From Tetrahymena thermophila SB210 (Eukaryota > Ciliophora > Oligohymenophorea > Hymenostomatida > Tetrahymenidae): DNA of 64,000 bases. This document shows, piece after piece, positions 47,177-59,828 of this stretch (its first letter is position 1; each line of letters opens with the position of its first letter). The position numbers were made by a program, and so were the translations under genes. The DNA is taken from NCBI RefSeq assembly GCF_000189635.1, contig NW_002476507.1, forward strand, positions 62,001-126,000. The letters are read 5' to 3'. Below the pieces are notes generated by a model that saw nothing but the letters and a program-made list of their open reading frames with translations, had not been told where the DNA came from and searched no databases.

Positions 47177-50100
47177 ATGGATGATTTAAATAAATAGTAT
47201 GTAAAAAGACTTTCGAAGTACTTCATAAAGGAAAAAAATAGATAATTATAAAATAGTTTAATGCTTTTCATGATTATGTAGAATTCTCCAGAATGCCAAG
47301 AGCAAGTTCTCACTCCATAATCTTCAGCATACGAAATAGATCAATATTTTAATTCTAAATCATAAATGACAGAATTAATTAAAAAGATTGATTTAACATT
47401 GCAAGATTAGTACTTTTAAAAGAATTACCCTTAAAGCTTCTCCTCTTAATCTAGTATTTCTAGCGATTTTAAGAGTGAAAGTAATCCAATATCAAAAGTT
47501 AAAAAACTAGGACAGAAAGAGGAAAAATAAATTTTATAGGTAGAAAATCTCATACAAAAGAATGAAAAACCGGACTCAAATAATGAACAAAAAAAAATTG
47601 ATTTAGAATAATCGAATGATAAAAGAAAATTTATTGAGATCTGTGATCAAGAAAATATTGAAGAGATAATTTATAAAAAAGTAAAGTCAGATTGGATGAA
47701 TCCCTAAAATAATTCAGAAATGCTTTAATAATTGAGTAATAATGATGGTGATATATGTAAATCAAACTAAGAAAGTATCAGCTCTTTATAATAAGAAAAT
47801 TTAGATTGCAAATAATTATAAAATGAATCCTAACCTATTTAAAAATAAGGGGAAGGATCAATAATCTTAAGCTTAGCTAAAGTAAAGGAAAAAGAGCAAG
47901 AAGAAAATTAAAAAGAAAGTGTAATTAATTTATAATTAGATATTATTAAATAAACGGGGGCATTATAAAATTTTGGAAAAAAAATTTAATCAAAAGCAGC
48001 TCGAGCAAAAGAGTTGTTGTTTATTTGATCAAAATTTTTAATAATCTTTCAAAAATTTTTTACATTAAATTTATAATTTTCTTTTATAAAATGATAGACT
48101 GTAGACGCACTCTAGGCAATTAATAATGAATAAAATTTTAGTTTAAAAAGTAGTTAGGAAAAGATAAACTAAAAGTTTGTTGATACTCATTAAGGATAAA
48201 ATATTTAAGAATAAGTAAAGCCATAAGAAGATAAAGCAGATGTTACTGATAGTTAAAAGGACTATGTTGAAAATAAAAAGGATGAACTAGATAGTAAAAA
48301 TGTTGAAATTGACAGTAAAAAAGATGAGATGGAAACTGAAAGAGATGATGTTAAAATTAAGCAAGATAATATTGAAAGTAAAAATGATCAGACTAATGCA
48401 AGTAATCTTTCAAAAGAAATATGCACAGTATAGGATTAAAATAATGATGACAATATTTCTCTAAGATAATAAGCATAAGAAATAAATTAAATAATAATTT
48501 TAAATAGTGATTAGAAAGATTTAGAAAATAATGTTGAATAAAGCTAAATAGTAAATGAGAAATTTGATACTTGTTAATTAGTAGAAAATAAATAAGTAAA
48601 TGAAGAATAGGAATAGGCAGCTATTCAAAGTCAAGTAAAATAATATACTTTATTATATTATTTTAACATTTATAATATTATTTTTAGGTGATAGAATAGG
48701 AAGAAAAAGAAGAAAACATATAAAAGAATGAAATAGAAATTCAATGCGATAAAGGCTAGACAGAAGATAAAATAAATATTCAAAGCATTAATTAGGTTGA
48801 AAATTAAATGAATTCAAGTATTGAGAAAAATAATGAGGGATTTGACAAGAACCTAGCTTAGTAAGAATAGGATAATTTAAAAGATTTATTAATTGAAGAC
48901 TCTTAAACAAATATTGAATTTGTAAAATAATTGAAGAATGATAGAGAAGAGGAGAGTTAAACAATCGTTTTAAAAAATGATTTCCAAAGAGATGATCAAA
49001 ATAGCACTGATTAAATAAAATAAGATAAAGATTTGATTCCAAATTAAATTGATAGCTTAAAAAATAATTGTGATAGCAAATAGTTAGAGAATAGTGAAAT
49101 GTAGGTCGAAAATTAAGAAAATTAAAGCAATAGTGTAAAAAATAGAGCTATTTAAGGTGAAGAAGAATAAATGGAAATTGAACAAGAAAATTGTAATAAC
49201 AAAGATATGAACTAGAATGAAAAGAAGTAGGTTTGTATTGAAATATCTGATGGAGCTAATGAAGATGAGTGTGCTAATACAAATCAAATACTAAATGATC
49301 AAAATGGTTAGCACTTGCCTGAAAAATAGGAAGTAGAAATTTAAGAAAATAAACAAAATGTTTAATAACTAAAAGAATTTGAAGTTTAGGAAAAAAGTTA
49401 AAAACCAAAGGATATTATTTAATTAGAAGATGATGATAATGATGAAAATACTAAAAATAGCACCATTCAACTAGCATAAGGAAATAAATAAGAAAATAAA
49501 ACATCATAAATTATTAATGAAGCTGAAGAAATAGATTCTACCGAAATAGATCCTTAAGAAATAATAAACTTATACTCTTTAGAATTTTTTACAAGGAAGT
49601 AGAAATATTTATAAGATATTTTAGAGAAGAAGTAAGAAGATTAAAAAAATTAGCAAGATACTCAATCCTATCAAAACACTTATTTGAAATAAAATAATCA
49701 TGCAACTTACAAGCAAGGTGATCAAAAGTCGTAAGCATTACGTAAATAAAAGGAAGATATTAAGTGGGGTATTGAAACTAAAAGTGCAAATATAAAAAAT
49801 GATGATATCTAAAAGGTATATATTTTTTTTTTCTTCAACTTTTATATATAAACCACTTCATCAAATAATTTTATTTTTTTATTAGTATATATAGCCAAGC
49901 CAAAACTCTAATATTGCTTAGACTAGCTAATAGCCTTCAGAGTCAGCAAAAAGTTCTATCCAAAAAAGTAAATTAGTTCAAAGTGAGATAAATTCTGCTT
50001 AAAAAGACCAAGCCTTTCCAACAAACAGATAAAATAGTAAGAGTCTTTCATTACAATAAAATAGTTAGCAAGATAAATTATCCAAGCCAAATACTTAACA

Positions 50101-51691
50101 GAAGTAGGAGTAAAAGATTAAAGAAAGCAAAACAAAAAACAACAGCAACTAGAAAAAAGCTTAACCTATCGAAAATAAGTAAAGTGTAGAATAATAAAAA
50201 TAAGAGTAAGCTAAATAATAATAATAATAATTAGAGCAGCAAATATAAAATTAAAAAATGATGGAATAAAGGGTCAAATAATTTTCATAAAACGTTTCAC
50301 TGATAAATATTTAAGATTCACGTAAAAATGTACCTAAAAATGCTCCATAATAGTAAAAATAAGTGGACATAATTGACTTAGAAAGCAGTGATGATGAGCA
50401 GAAATAGAAAGGAGGTAAAGATCCTTATATTACTATTGATTCGGATGGTAAGCTACCTCAATAAAAGCACTAAGAAATAGAAATCAGGAAAATGGATAAA
50501 ACTAATAATAATAATAATCAGAATAGCTCAAGTATTGAAATAACATAAAATCCACAGAATAAATTTAAATAAGGAAGTGACATATAATAAGAGAAAAATA
50601 TAATTATGAAGTAACAAACAATAGACTTAGAAGATGACTCTGACGTATAAGAAACATCAAACAGATAATAGTTCCTTATTCAATAATAAAATTAAAGTAA
50701 AAGGCAATAATAACACATAGATTTGCAATATTAGCATCCATAGCTTCTCATTTAGCAATAAATTAATAACTAACAGTAATAGAAATATAAAAAGTAACAG
50801 ACTCCTCAGTAGATTTAGCAGGTAAGTATCTCAGACGATGAAGATTCTAATAATAGATAATTCAATTAGCAAAAGTAACCTAGAGTTCCATATAACATGC
50901 ATCACTAATCTCACTTATTTCCTGAGGGATCTATCATATCTTATTAATTTTAACCCCTCCCTCAAAGCGGCCTTTAAGGTACTATCTCTCAAGGCATTCC
51001 TCCCCATTTGCCTCAATATATACACTAATATCCCTAGCCCCCTCTACCGCATTAACCCTATTATGCTCCCTATTTTCCATATTAGTCAGTTTAACCACAT
51101 TTAGCTAACTAATTACAAGGAATTCCATAGTAAGAGGAGCTATCATTCCATGGAAAGGATAGTAATGAAGAATATTATATGTTAAACCAGCAATAGTAGT
51201 ATAGATCTAAAGATATTGGTAAAAGAGATAATGGCTAGTAAAAAGATAGGAACAATTCTAGCGCAAATAAAAATATTAGTACAAATAATAATGCTTGTGA
51301 TATTAGTTCAAGTGAATCACTTTAACCTCCTAATGTAAATAGTAAAATTTAAAGTAGTAATTAACAAATGTTGCAATAGAATCAGAAAAAGTAATAACCC
51401 ATACAATAAGCTCCTATTTAATACAAGTAATTTATTAATTAAGGGCCAATTTAATTATAACCACCAAATAGTTCTCAATTTCATTAACAAAACCAATTTT
51501 CTATGGGTTACGATATGGCAAACTATATGAATTAATAAGGATATGCACTTCAAATGGCATAAAGAGGATACCCGTATGTACCTTAAACTATACAAACTGC
51601 TAATGGACCTTGTTTAATTTATGGAAATTAATTTCCAGAAAACTAACTTTCAACAGAAAAAGACACAAAACTTGGAGGTAGACATAAATGA
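47177..51691 (+). CDS. giant Q-rich protein with multiple SUMO-interacting-type motifs
   Basis: ATG 47177, TGA 51689-51691, roughly 1,400 residues. Phase-consistent introns at about 48635-48688 and 49817-49885; one more lies between about 48015 and 48135, where the frame must change at a TGA and the exact join is unresolved. The N-terminus (MDDLNKQYVKRLSKYFIKEK, SLMLFMIMQNSPECQEQV) may be a small helical domain; I recognise no family. The rest is disordered, Gln/Asn/Glu-rich, with poly-Q near 50215-50235. Acidic hydrophobic motifs recur: VCIEISDGANEDE (49231), DIIQLEDDDNDE (49411), VDIIDLESSDDE (50363), YITIDSDG (50426), TIDLEDDSD (50618) and VSISDDEDS (50818). The C-terminal third has a Pro/Tyr/His/Gln-rich block with unusually high C content (50870-51120: QGIPPHLPQYIHQYPQPPLP). 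Probably a nuclear SUMO-binding scaffold; this is inference. Confidence 0.75.
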
Positions 51692-53331
51692 AAATTATAA
51701 AGTTAATATTTAAAAAACTGTGTAACTTTTGTTAATTAATTGATTAATGATTAAATCACCAAAACAATAAAATCTTTTGTAAATAAATAAAATGCATTAG
51801 TTTAGTAAAAATTACTTACTTACTTACTTACCTACTTTAATCTCAAAATTCTTAATTCATTTTTCATATGATCTAATAGAAACAACTATCTAATTAAAAA
51901 AGAAAAATTAAGCATTAAAATTGAAATAATCTTGTTTATCAATTTATCTATTTTTTATACATATTCATTTATTTTAATAAATCAATCAAATTTCCATATT
52001 AGATTGAGGAGGGATACAATACCATTTGCACTTGCGCTTAAATAAGCGAACAAATGAAAATTTATACAAAAATAGCAAATAATCACACTTTTCAAATTTA
52101 AGTTTTTATTAGAAAAAAAGGTAGATTAATAAGCAAGTGAGAGCAATTAATATTATATTGATCCCTTCGATAAAGCAGCTTTCTTTAATAGTGCATTAAT
52201 TTGGAGATACTATCTTTATAGATATAATTAATATATTAATTAATATTATTAAGTACTCTCTAAGTTTCTTATTTTAAAATCAGATAGTTAGCTTATTAGT
52301 TAGTTAGTTATTTAATTTACATTAGATTTTGATTTTTTGTATGGTGAAATTTAATCTAATTTTGAAAATAAATAAATCAAAAATCAAAAAAGATTAGACA
52401 AGTCAAAATTAATTAATTAATTGATTAATTAATATTTATTTTTTGAAAACATGAGAATTTATTTATTTATCTATCTTTATATTTTATATTTTTGTAAATT
52501 TATTAACCATTCTAAAAAAAATAATTAAAAGGATTAGAATATTCATCTTTAAGCGGAGGGTTAGACTAGCAAAATGCTGCATAAGAGTAAAATTAATTAA
52601 TTTTTATTTTCTTATTTTCTCGTATAAATTTAACTCATTTCTTATTTTCTCGTATTAATTAATTTTTATTAAGAATTTGATTGGAAAAATTTATAAGTAA
52701 TTATTGATACCAGATTTAAGTTTAATATAAATAAAGTAAAGTCGATATTTATTGAAATCTTGGTAAATATTTTGATCACTTCTTTACTTAGTTACCTTAA
52801 AATAGATGAGTTTCTTCTATTTTATCTATAATTAAAAATTTTGAAAATAAAGAATTATTTGAAAAATAAACCATTAAAAATATCGTCACTCAATTGAAAT
52901 TAACAGAATTTATCAGTTTGTTTTAAAGTCTACAAAATTTTATAAAGCTTTTCCAAGATAAAAGTATAGCAAATATTTTACAAGATTATTATCAAACAGT
53001 TTCTATTGAATATATATGATGTTATTTCAAAAAATAGCTAGGAAAAGTTAAAATATTTTTAAAATTTAACTTTAAAAATACAAAAATATTGAATAATTTA
53101 AGCTAACTAGTTTCAATCAAAAGACTTTTTATTTATTTTAAAATCAAATTCCTCTCAAAAAAAATAATAATAATTAATTAATTTTCTAAATTTAATGAAT
53201 AGTGATTAAAAAATGAACAAAAAATTTTTTTAAAAATCTTGATTTTATATTTAGCTTTTATAAGCATTATTTTTATTTTTATTTTCTTAAGAAACAAAAT
53301 ATCCAAAGCTTAAGAAATTCTTTTGTATGCT
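51692..53331. other. intergenic
   Basis: A/T-rich. A 15-base direct repeat, cttattttctcgtat, occurs near 52611 and 52642. Between 53206 and 53331 the frame of the next gene is open and encodes a hydrophobic segment without an ATG (see that gene). No RNA gene recognised. Confidence 0.5.
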
Positions 53332-54153
53332 ATGCAAGTTGGGCAAACAGAAAACTTTGATAAAATTATGCAAGTAAATGAATAAAAGGAGAAACATAAA
53401 AAACCTGATACAAGCAAACCCACAGACGTTGAGTGCACAAAAAATTTGTTGAGAAACTTAAACTAAACAATGCTAAGATTCCTTTAACGTAGCAAAATCT
53501 CTAAAAATATGATGGCATAGTATTTTTAAGATTATGAAAACGGAGATGAAGAAATCGAAAAATTTAAGAAATGGGCTCTAGGCTAAAAAATGGATAACTT
53601 TTAATAGTGTAGGAATCTGTGGATTTACAATGAATCAACTCCAAATTATGAGTATTTGAAGCTTTTTAGAGAAATTCAATTTGAATTTTTCAGCAATTCC
53701 TCTTGCCCTGCTATATTTTATTCAAAAGTTCGCAATCAAGAAAGTAAAAGAACTCATCTTAAATATATTAGCTCTTTCTTAGAAGGAATAGTATATCCAA
53801 ATAGTTTTACTTGCTTTAAAAAATCAAGTAAACTTAAAGAGTAAGAAAAAGAAATTCAGCTACGAAAATAAAATAATTTTTCAGATCAAATGTCTTCTCC
53901 TATGGAAAAAAGTAATTTGTAACACGAAAACAGAGCCATTAAGTATAATCAAACAAATGAAATTGAAAAGGAGGAGTACATAGAAAGTTTACCAGAGGTA
54001 GAAGAAGATGAAAAATTATTAAGCGGTGAAGGTGAAAAAGAAATTGAAAAAACTATTGAAATCTAAAGCTTAAAGTAATACACTATAAAAGACAAATCTT
54101 TTCAAGAAAATATTGGTTAATATGACAAAACAATAGAAATCAAATAGCCTTGA
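53332..54153 (+). CDS. unknown protein, possibly with upstream membrane anchor
   Basis: ATG 53332 to TGA 54151-54153, 273 codons in one exon. I recognise no family. Residues 1 to about 175 look globular with conserved-looking aromatic and Cys positions (KKWALGQKMDNFQQCRNLWI, EYLKLFREIQFEFFSNSSC, FLEGIVYPNSFTCF); the last 90 are acidic (KEEYIESLPEVEEDEKLL, GEGEKEIEKTIEIQ). In-frame codons upstream of the ATG, back to a TGA near 53203, encode a strongly hydrophobic stretch (ILYLAFISIIFIFIFL) directly before KISKAQEILLYAM. If an earlier exon supplies the true start, the protein would have an N-terminal transmembrane anchor. Confidence 0.7.
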
Positions 54154-55885
54154 TGAAGACCGTTTAAAATATAATAAATATCTTTATATAAAATTTATAA
54201 TTCTATTAAATTAACTAAATCAATTTAGTGAATAAATATTGGATTAGATTTACAATGCAATTATTTGTTTTCTAAATAGAGCTTGATGATTGATTGCATA
54301 AAAAACTTTTTGGATATTTAAAAAAACATTAATTTATAGTCAAAGCAAATATAATAAAATAAGATTAATCAATAACAAATTAATTAAAAAATAAATAAAT
54401 AAGTCAAGTCAATCTACTTCGCAATAAAATCTACAATAAAAAATTTAAATTCTCATATTAATTTAGCAATAAATTATTTTATTCTTTTAAAGCTTGATTA
54501 GATTATCTATAAAATTTATTTATTCTCACTTTTTTGTGGGATTTTAGCTAGAATAATTTAGCAATATCAACATCATATACAAAGCAATAAAATAATCAAT
54601 GCTATATAAAATTAAATTAATAAAATCCTCATTAATATGACTGAAAACAGTTATCTAATATGTTACTTATTACTTTTACTACCTAAAAATCATAAGCCTT
54701 CTAATGGTGATAATAAAAATTTACAAAACCTATTTAAAATTAACAAATCACTTTTTCAATTAATGAAGTAGATGAAAGTCCTACTTCAGACACATCCTAT
54801 TTAAAAACAATCCTAATAACAAAATAATTAATATAATTTAATACCATTCTTATCTCATGTCTCACACTCTTTATTTCTATGTTTAAAAGTACCTTTCTTT
54901 AACTAATTAACTTAATTTCACTTTTATTCTACTTTTTTATTTCATATTTATTTTTTATTTAGCTTTTGTCTAATAAGAGTAAATTACTTTTCTTATTTTA
55001 TATTTTTTATAATTCTTATGAAAAAAGAATCAAATTCTTTTTATAGGAGCTTCTATTTCTACTTTAAATCAATATCAATCTTAATTAACAAAAATAAACT
55101 TTTTATTACATTTAAGGAAATTTCAAAAATCTACTCTCTTATTAGATTTTCAATGAAAATCCTGGTTTAAGTTCTACATACATAAAGGTATTAATTGTTA
55201 ACATAAATAAATAAATTAGTTATATTAAATAATTGGAATTTAATTATACTTATATTTACATAATTAATTTACCTATTGAATTAATTATTAAATTTGGTAT
55301 TTTGAAATTTCATTTGATACATTTTTTAGAATAAATTATATATGAGTAATTTACACATAAGAAAACTTTGGCTAGAAAAAAAATTAATATTGAATTCAAC
55401 CAAAAAAAAAAATATCATAATTAAATTTCATTTCTCATATTAAATGAGATGAAAAACTTGAATAGATTTTAAGGCTTCATTCAAAAATGAATGATTACAT
55501 TACTTATTGATTTGATTAATTAGTAAAAAAAACAATTTGTTAAAAACGGATTAAAAAATAATAGAAAAATAGATCTTCAAAAAAATTAGAAAATTAAGAA
55601 GGTCAATTTTTTACAATTATTGATTGATAAGCAAAATAGTATTTCAAACTAATAGATTAATTAACATAGTCATTTATTAATAAGAAATAGTGGTATAATT
55701 TACATAGAATTAAAATAAAATAATTAGAACATGGTTATAAACAGGAATATCATTTTAACAGTTTCAGTATGATTTTAAGTTCTAAATAAATTAATTTATA
55801 TAAATAAAATGTTTTTTATTTATTAAAATATAAGCTAGTTGTACTGTTTATTTCCCAAATTTTGTGCGCTAAATCTAAAATATAA
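54154..55885. other. intergenic
   Basis: 1.7 kb of A/T-rich sequence without coding frame, repeat or RNA gene that I can support. Confidence 0.5.
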
Positions 55886-58465
55886 ATGACTACTGACGAA
55901 GCTCCTATCAAATGGACTGGATTTTGCATAGATGCTTCTGCTATGCAGAGTCCTATTAATATTAATGGACCTTTTAGCTTTATGAGTAGACATTTATTAT
56001 TTAATTTTTAGATTCATAATTTCAAAGATATTGTTTAGAAATTTGTTTTATTCATTTTATTTAACTCATCAAAAAAATATCATAAAAGGCATGGATTTAG
56101 ATATTATTTTTAGATAAATTGATAGCGGATAGAGTTATCTATAAAACGTTAACAATGAGCTTGTAATAAAGGGAGACTTTGGTTATATATCTTAAGATTC
56201 TACCATATTTTCAAGCTATGAAATAGCCTTTAAAAGTCCTTCTGAGCATTCAGTAATAATCTAATATACTACTATGCTATTTAAAATAATTTTTCTGAAT
56301 TTTTTATAATTAATTTAATATCAAACAAAAAGGTAGGAAACTCACAAACTTTCTTTCCTCTTGAAATGCAAGTTAAATTTGTATCAGCATCTCAATCAAA
56401 ACTAAATATGGCTTTCCTTTTCAGCTATGGAGAAGAAAGTGACTTTCTCAATAGACTTGGTTTTGGTATAATTCTTTTCAACATAAATATAAAAATAATT
56501 TTATTTTAACATTTAGGCAGAGGAGTTTTAAGAAATCTATAACAAAATTAGAACTTTGAAATACCTTAAGCGTTTAATTTGTAGCATGTTCTACCATCTA
56601 AAAATAAATTCTTCATATACAAAGGTAATAAATAATATAACAATCTTTTTCAATTTGATATGACCTTTAAAAACGTTTAAATTGTAATTTCTTCAAATTG
56701 AATATAGGTTCTGATACTATGCCTCCTTGCGAGCCTACTATTTGGTTAATAGGATATGATACTTTGAAGCTTACTTAAGCTTAACTAAGTGACTTTCCTA
56801 CATCTCTATCATACCAGGGTCGTGACACATAAAAAAAGAAACAGGAGATTTTTATAAACTTCAATATTGAGAAAGAAGAAGAAAAAAAAGATGAATAAGA
56901 ACAGCAAGAAGATTAGTTGGAAGAATTGAATTCAACTGACTAAAATTTACATGATTAGTATAATCAGCAATAAGTTAATTTGCTAAATAAAATAAAAGAC
57001 AGCTTTATACTTTTAGGGGATAGTACTATTTATGATCCGTTTGTATATGGTCATGATTCAGAGCCTTCAGCTAAATTTATTAAGGACACAGATTATATAG
57101 TTATTTAGAAAGAAAAACCTGATCTAAATAAGATGAAAGAATAAGTAGAAATTGAAGAGATCATCTTTGAAAAACTTAGAGATGATTAAAAAGCTAGATA
57201 AGATAAAATTGATGAAACTAATAATAAATAAGAATATGTACCTGATAAAAATAATGAATAGAGCTAGCCAGATAAAGATGAAAAAGTAGAAAAGAATGAA
57301 GAGTAATCATAATAATAATCTACTAATTCTGCTATTTTAGTACATAAAAAGACAGTAAAAGGTCGTTAAGACAAGAAAGAAACTGTAAAAGCTGCTAGTG
57401 ATAATTAAACAAGTTAAAAAAAAGAAGAAGTTGTTGAAAAAATAAAATAAAAAAATGAAGGACCAGAACATTATGCTTACAATAAAGATGGAGAATGGGA
57501 CTAAATTCCTATTTTTTCTATAGATTCTTGGCCATAATTATGCTAAGAAGGAAAATAGCAGAGTCCAATAAATATCGATCCTCAATCTCTCATGGTTTTA
57601 GAGGACGGAGAAATTAATGTATACTACAACTAGCTTAACTAAGATCCATGGCTCTTCAATGATAACATTAAACTAACTCTAGGAGGTTTGTTTGGTACCA
57701 TTGAGTTTTAAGAGCACCTTTACGATGCTAACTTTATTCACTTCCACTTCCCTTCTGAACACACAGTAAATAAATAGGCATTTAAAAAATTAACAACAAA
57801 ATTTTAAAAGCTTCAATAATATAAAATTAGTTCACAAAGCACTGATAAAGAAGTTTTAAAATTATATAATTTAAATACATAAAGCTTCTAAATAAATAAT
57901 ATGGTTGATTTGAATAAAATCTAAATATGTTTTTATATAAATTATATATTTTAAAAATGATTTATTTAATTTAAATAATAAATAGTTTGGTGCAGACAAC
58001 AAAAGAGCTGATATAGAATTCTAGATTGAACATGTAAGTTTATATGGATAAAAGCTGATAGTTAGTATTTTGGGAGATCTCTCAGATACTCAAACTAACC
58101 CTTTCTTGGAAGCTATGGGTATTTCAGGACTTGAATTTTCAAAATTCTAAAAGATAGATGAAAAGGTTTAATTATAGCCTAGGTTGGTTTCATTAGATAT
58201 TGTAATCTTTTTATTTATTTTATTCATACAATATTTATATGATTTTTTACATCAATAAAAGTTGACAGATTCGTTAGAAAGCTTTTATAGATACGAAGGA
58301 TCATTTACTCATCCTCCTTGCACAGAAGGTGTAACTTGGATTATAAGCAGAGATCACGTATAGATAAATAAAATATAGTTAGATAATTTAAGATCGTTAC
58401 TAGGTTTAAAACATAATGTTAGAGGAACTCACGATATTAATGGAAGAGAAATATTTGTTAAATGA
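55886..58465 (+). CDS. tandem carbonic-anhydrase-like protein, zinc sites degenerate
   Basis: Two alpha-carbonic-anhydrase-like domains in one chain. Exons, phase-checked: 55886-55985, 56089-56252, 56333-56465, 56517-56624, 56708-57765, 57986-58201, 58262-58465; 660 residues. Domain 1 (about 5-195) has QSPINING, SPSEHS and YKGSDTMPPCEPTIWLIG, but the zinc histidines are replaced: A80 and K82 where HxH is expected, and Q101 for the third. Domain 2 (about 430-660) has QSPINID (from residue 453), FIHFHFPSEHT with H513 and H515, Q534 in EFQIEHVS where the third ligand should be, and YRYEGSFTHPPCTEGVTWII. A highly charged Lys/Glu/Gln linker of about 230 residues joins them. With incomplete zinc sites neither domain is expected to hydrate CO2 efficiently. 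No signal peptide is visible, so the protein is probably intracellular. Compare vertebrate CA-related proteins, which lost ligands independently. Confidence 0.9.
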
Positions 58466-59102
58466 AAATAATATGTCATTTCTATTTTAAAATTTTAATA
58501 ATTCTAAATTAAAATATGTGTGTATGGATATTTTTAAAATAAAGCGAATCAATTTTATTTTATTTTACTACATGTGCAGATTCAAAATATTGTCAGTAAA
58601 ATATTAATGAATAAATTTAATCGTGATATTGAAGTTTAGTATATTAGATTTAGTTGCTTAGAATATTTAAATATAATTAAATAAATCTTTCAAAACATTG
58701 AGTTGCACAATTGTATTTTTTTTTATATAAATTGTATTTTTTATACAACCTTAATAAAGGAAATTAGAGATATATATCACCAATTTATTGATTTCATCTA
58801 AATTAATAAATAATAAAGTAATTATTAGTTTTAAAGCAGACATCTTTAAGTAACTTATTTATTATAAAACTTTATATTCTTAAATTGAAAGATTGTTTAA
58901 AAATAAACAAATAAATCTACGAAATTTATAAAAAAATGTAGATACATAAACACATAATTAGATATAAAATAGATATTGAGTCTTTATTTTATCAATTAAA
59001 ATAGTTTCTAGAGTACTGATATAAGATATAAAATCATAAAAATTCTCATTTTCTAATAAGAAAGCTGAAGAGGAAAACAAATAAGGAATAATAAAAGGGT
59101 TT
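58466..59102. other. intergenic
   Basis: A/T-rich; the last 70 bases are open in the frame of the macrodomain gene but have no ATG. Confidence 0.5.
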
Positions 59103-59828
59103 ATGGGAAACTGCTGCTAAAAAAGAAAAGATAAACCACAATAAAATGAGTTGGTTATCCAAAAAAATGTAAAAGATATAGAAATTATTATTTTAAAAGG
59201 TAATATTTGCAATGAAAACATAGACTGTATTGTGAATTGGGTGGATTGCTTTTTAATGAATGAACGAACTTATATTTTAAAATAAGCCCTCAACGATAAG
59301 CTAAAAAAGGAGCTGGATAGCGTTAAACATTCTAAAGGGATACTAACACTGAATGATTGCTTTATTACTAGCCCTGGAAAGCTCCAAAATACAAAAAAAA
59401 TAATACATTCTACTCTGCCTTTGTGGAGAGGAGGCCATGAAAAAGAACTTTAGTATTTTGAAGAGTCTATAACATAATGTATTTAGCTAGCAATCAATTA
59501 AAACATGTCTAGCATTGGTTTCACATAAGATAGTAGTGATATATTTGGAATTCCCCTTTAGGATTGTGCTGAAATTCTTATTTAGTCTTTTTACCGTTTT
59601 GCTACATTTAAAGATACTTCTATAAAAAGAGTTTACTTTATACACTAAGATTCATCTGCAATACAAGTTTATAAAAATAAGTTACTAAAAGTTATAGGGG
59701 AGCCTGTGGAAGACATAAAATCAGTTTATAGTGATAAGCTTAAAGAATTTTACTTTTCAAATTACTCAGAGGGTTGCGATGAAGAAACTAGTAAAATAAC
59801 CTTAGATTAGTCTAATTTTAATTTTTGA
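59103..59828 (+). CDS. divergent macrodomain protein with MGNCC N-terminus
   Basis: Single exon, 241 residues, ATG 59103 to TGA 59826-59828. The start is supported by MGNCC, a textbook N-myristoylation (Gly2) plus palmitoylation (Cys4/5) signal, so the protein should sit on the cytosolic face of a membrane. The body follows the macrodomain order: ILKGNICNENIDCIVNWVD (family: GDI...DAIVNAAN), GILTLNDCFITSPGKL (G.a..T.gy.L), KKIIHSTLPLWRGG (IH.VGP.w), and FTQDSSDIFGIPLQDCAEIL (STG.fg.P...A). The ADP-ribose contacts NAAN and the GGGVA loop are not conserved (NWVD; no Gly triad), so binding may be lost or altered. Identification rests on motif order, not close identity. Confidence 0.72.

Noticed and set aside
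49084-49287. Minus-strand hydrophobic ORF
   Set aside because: Mirror of Glu/Asn/Lys-rich codons in the SIM-rich gene.
50838-51104. 88-residue plus-strand ORF rich in Leu/Ile
   Set aside because: Out-of-frame reading of the Pro/Gln block of the 47177-51691 gene, which stays open in its own frame.
52600-52670. Direct repeat cttattttctcgtat as a regulatory array
   Set aside because: Only two copies in A/T filler; too little to call.
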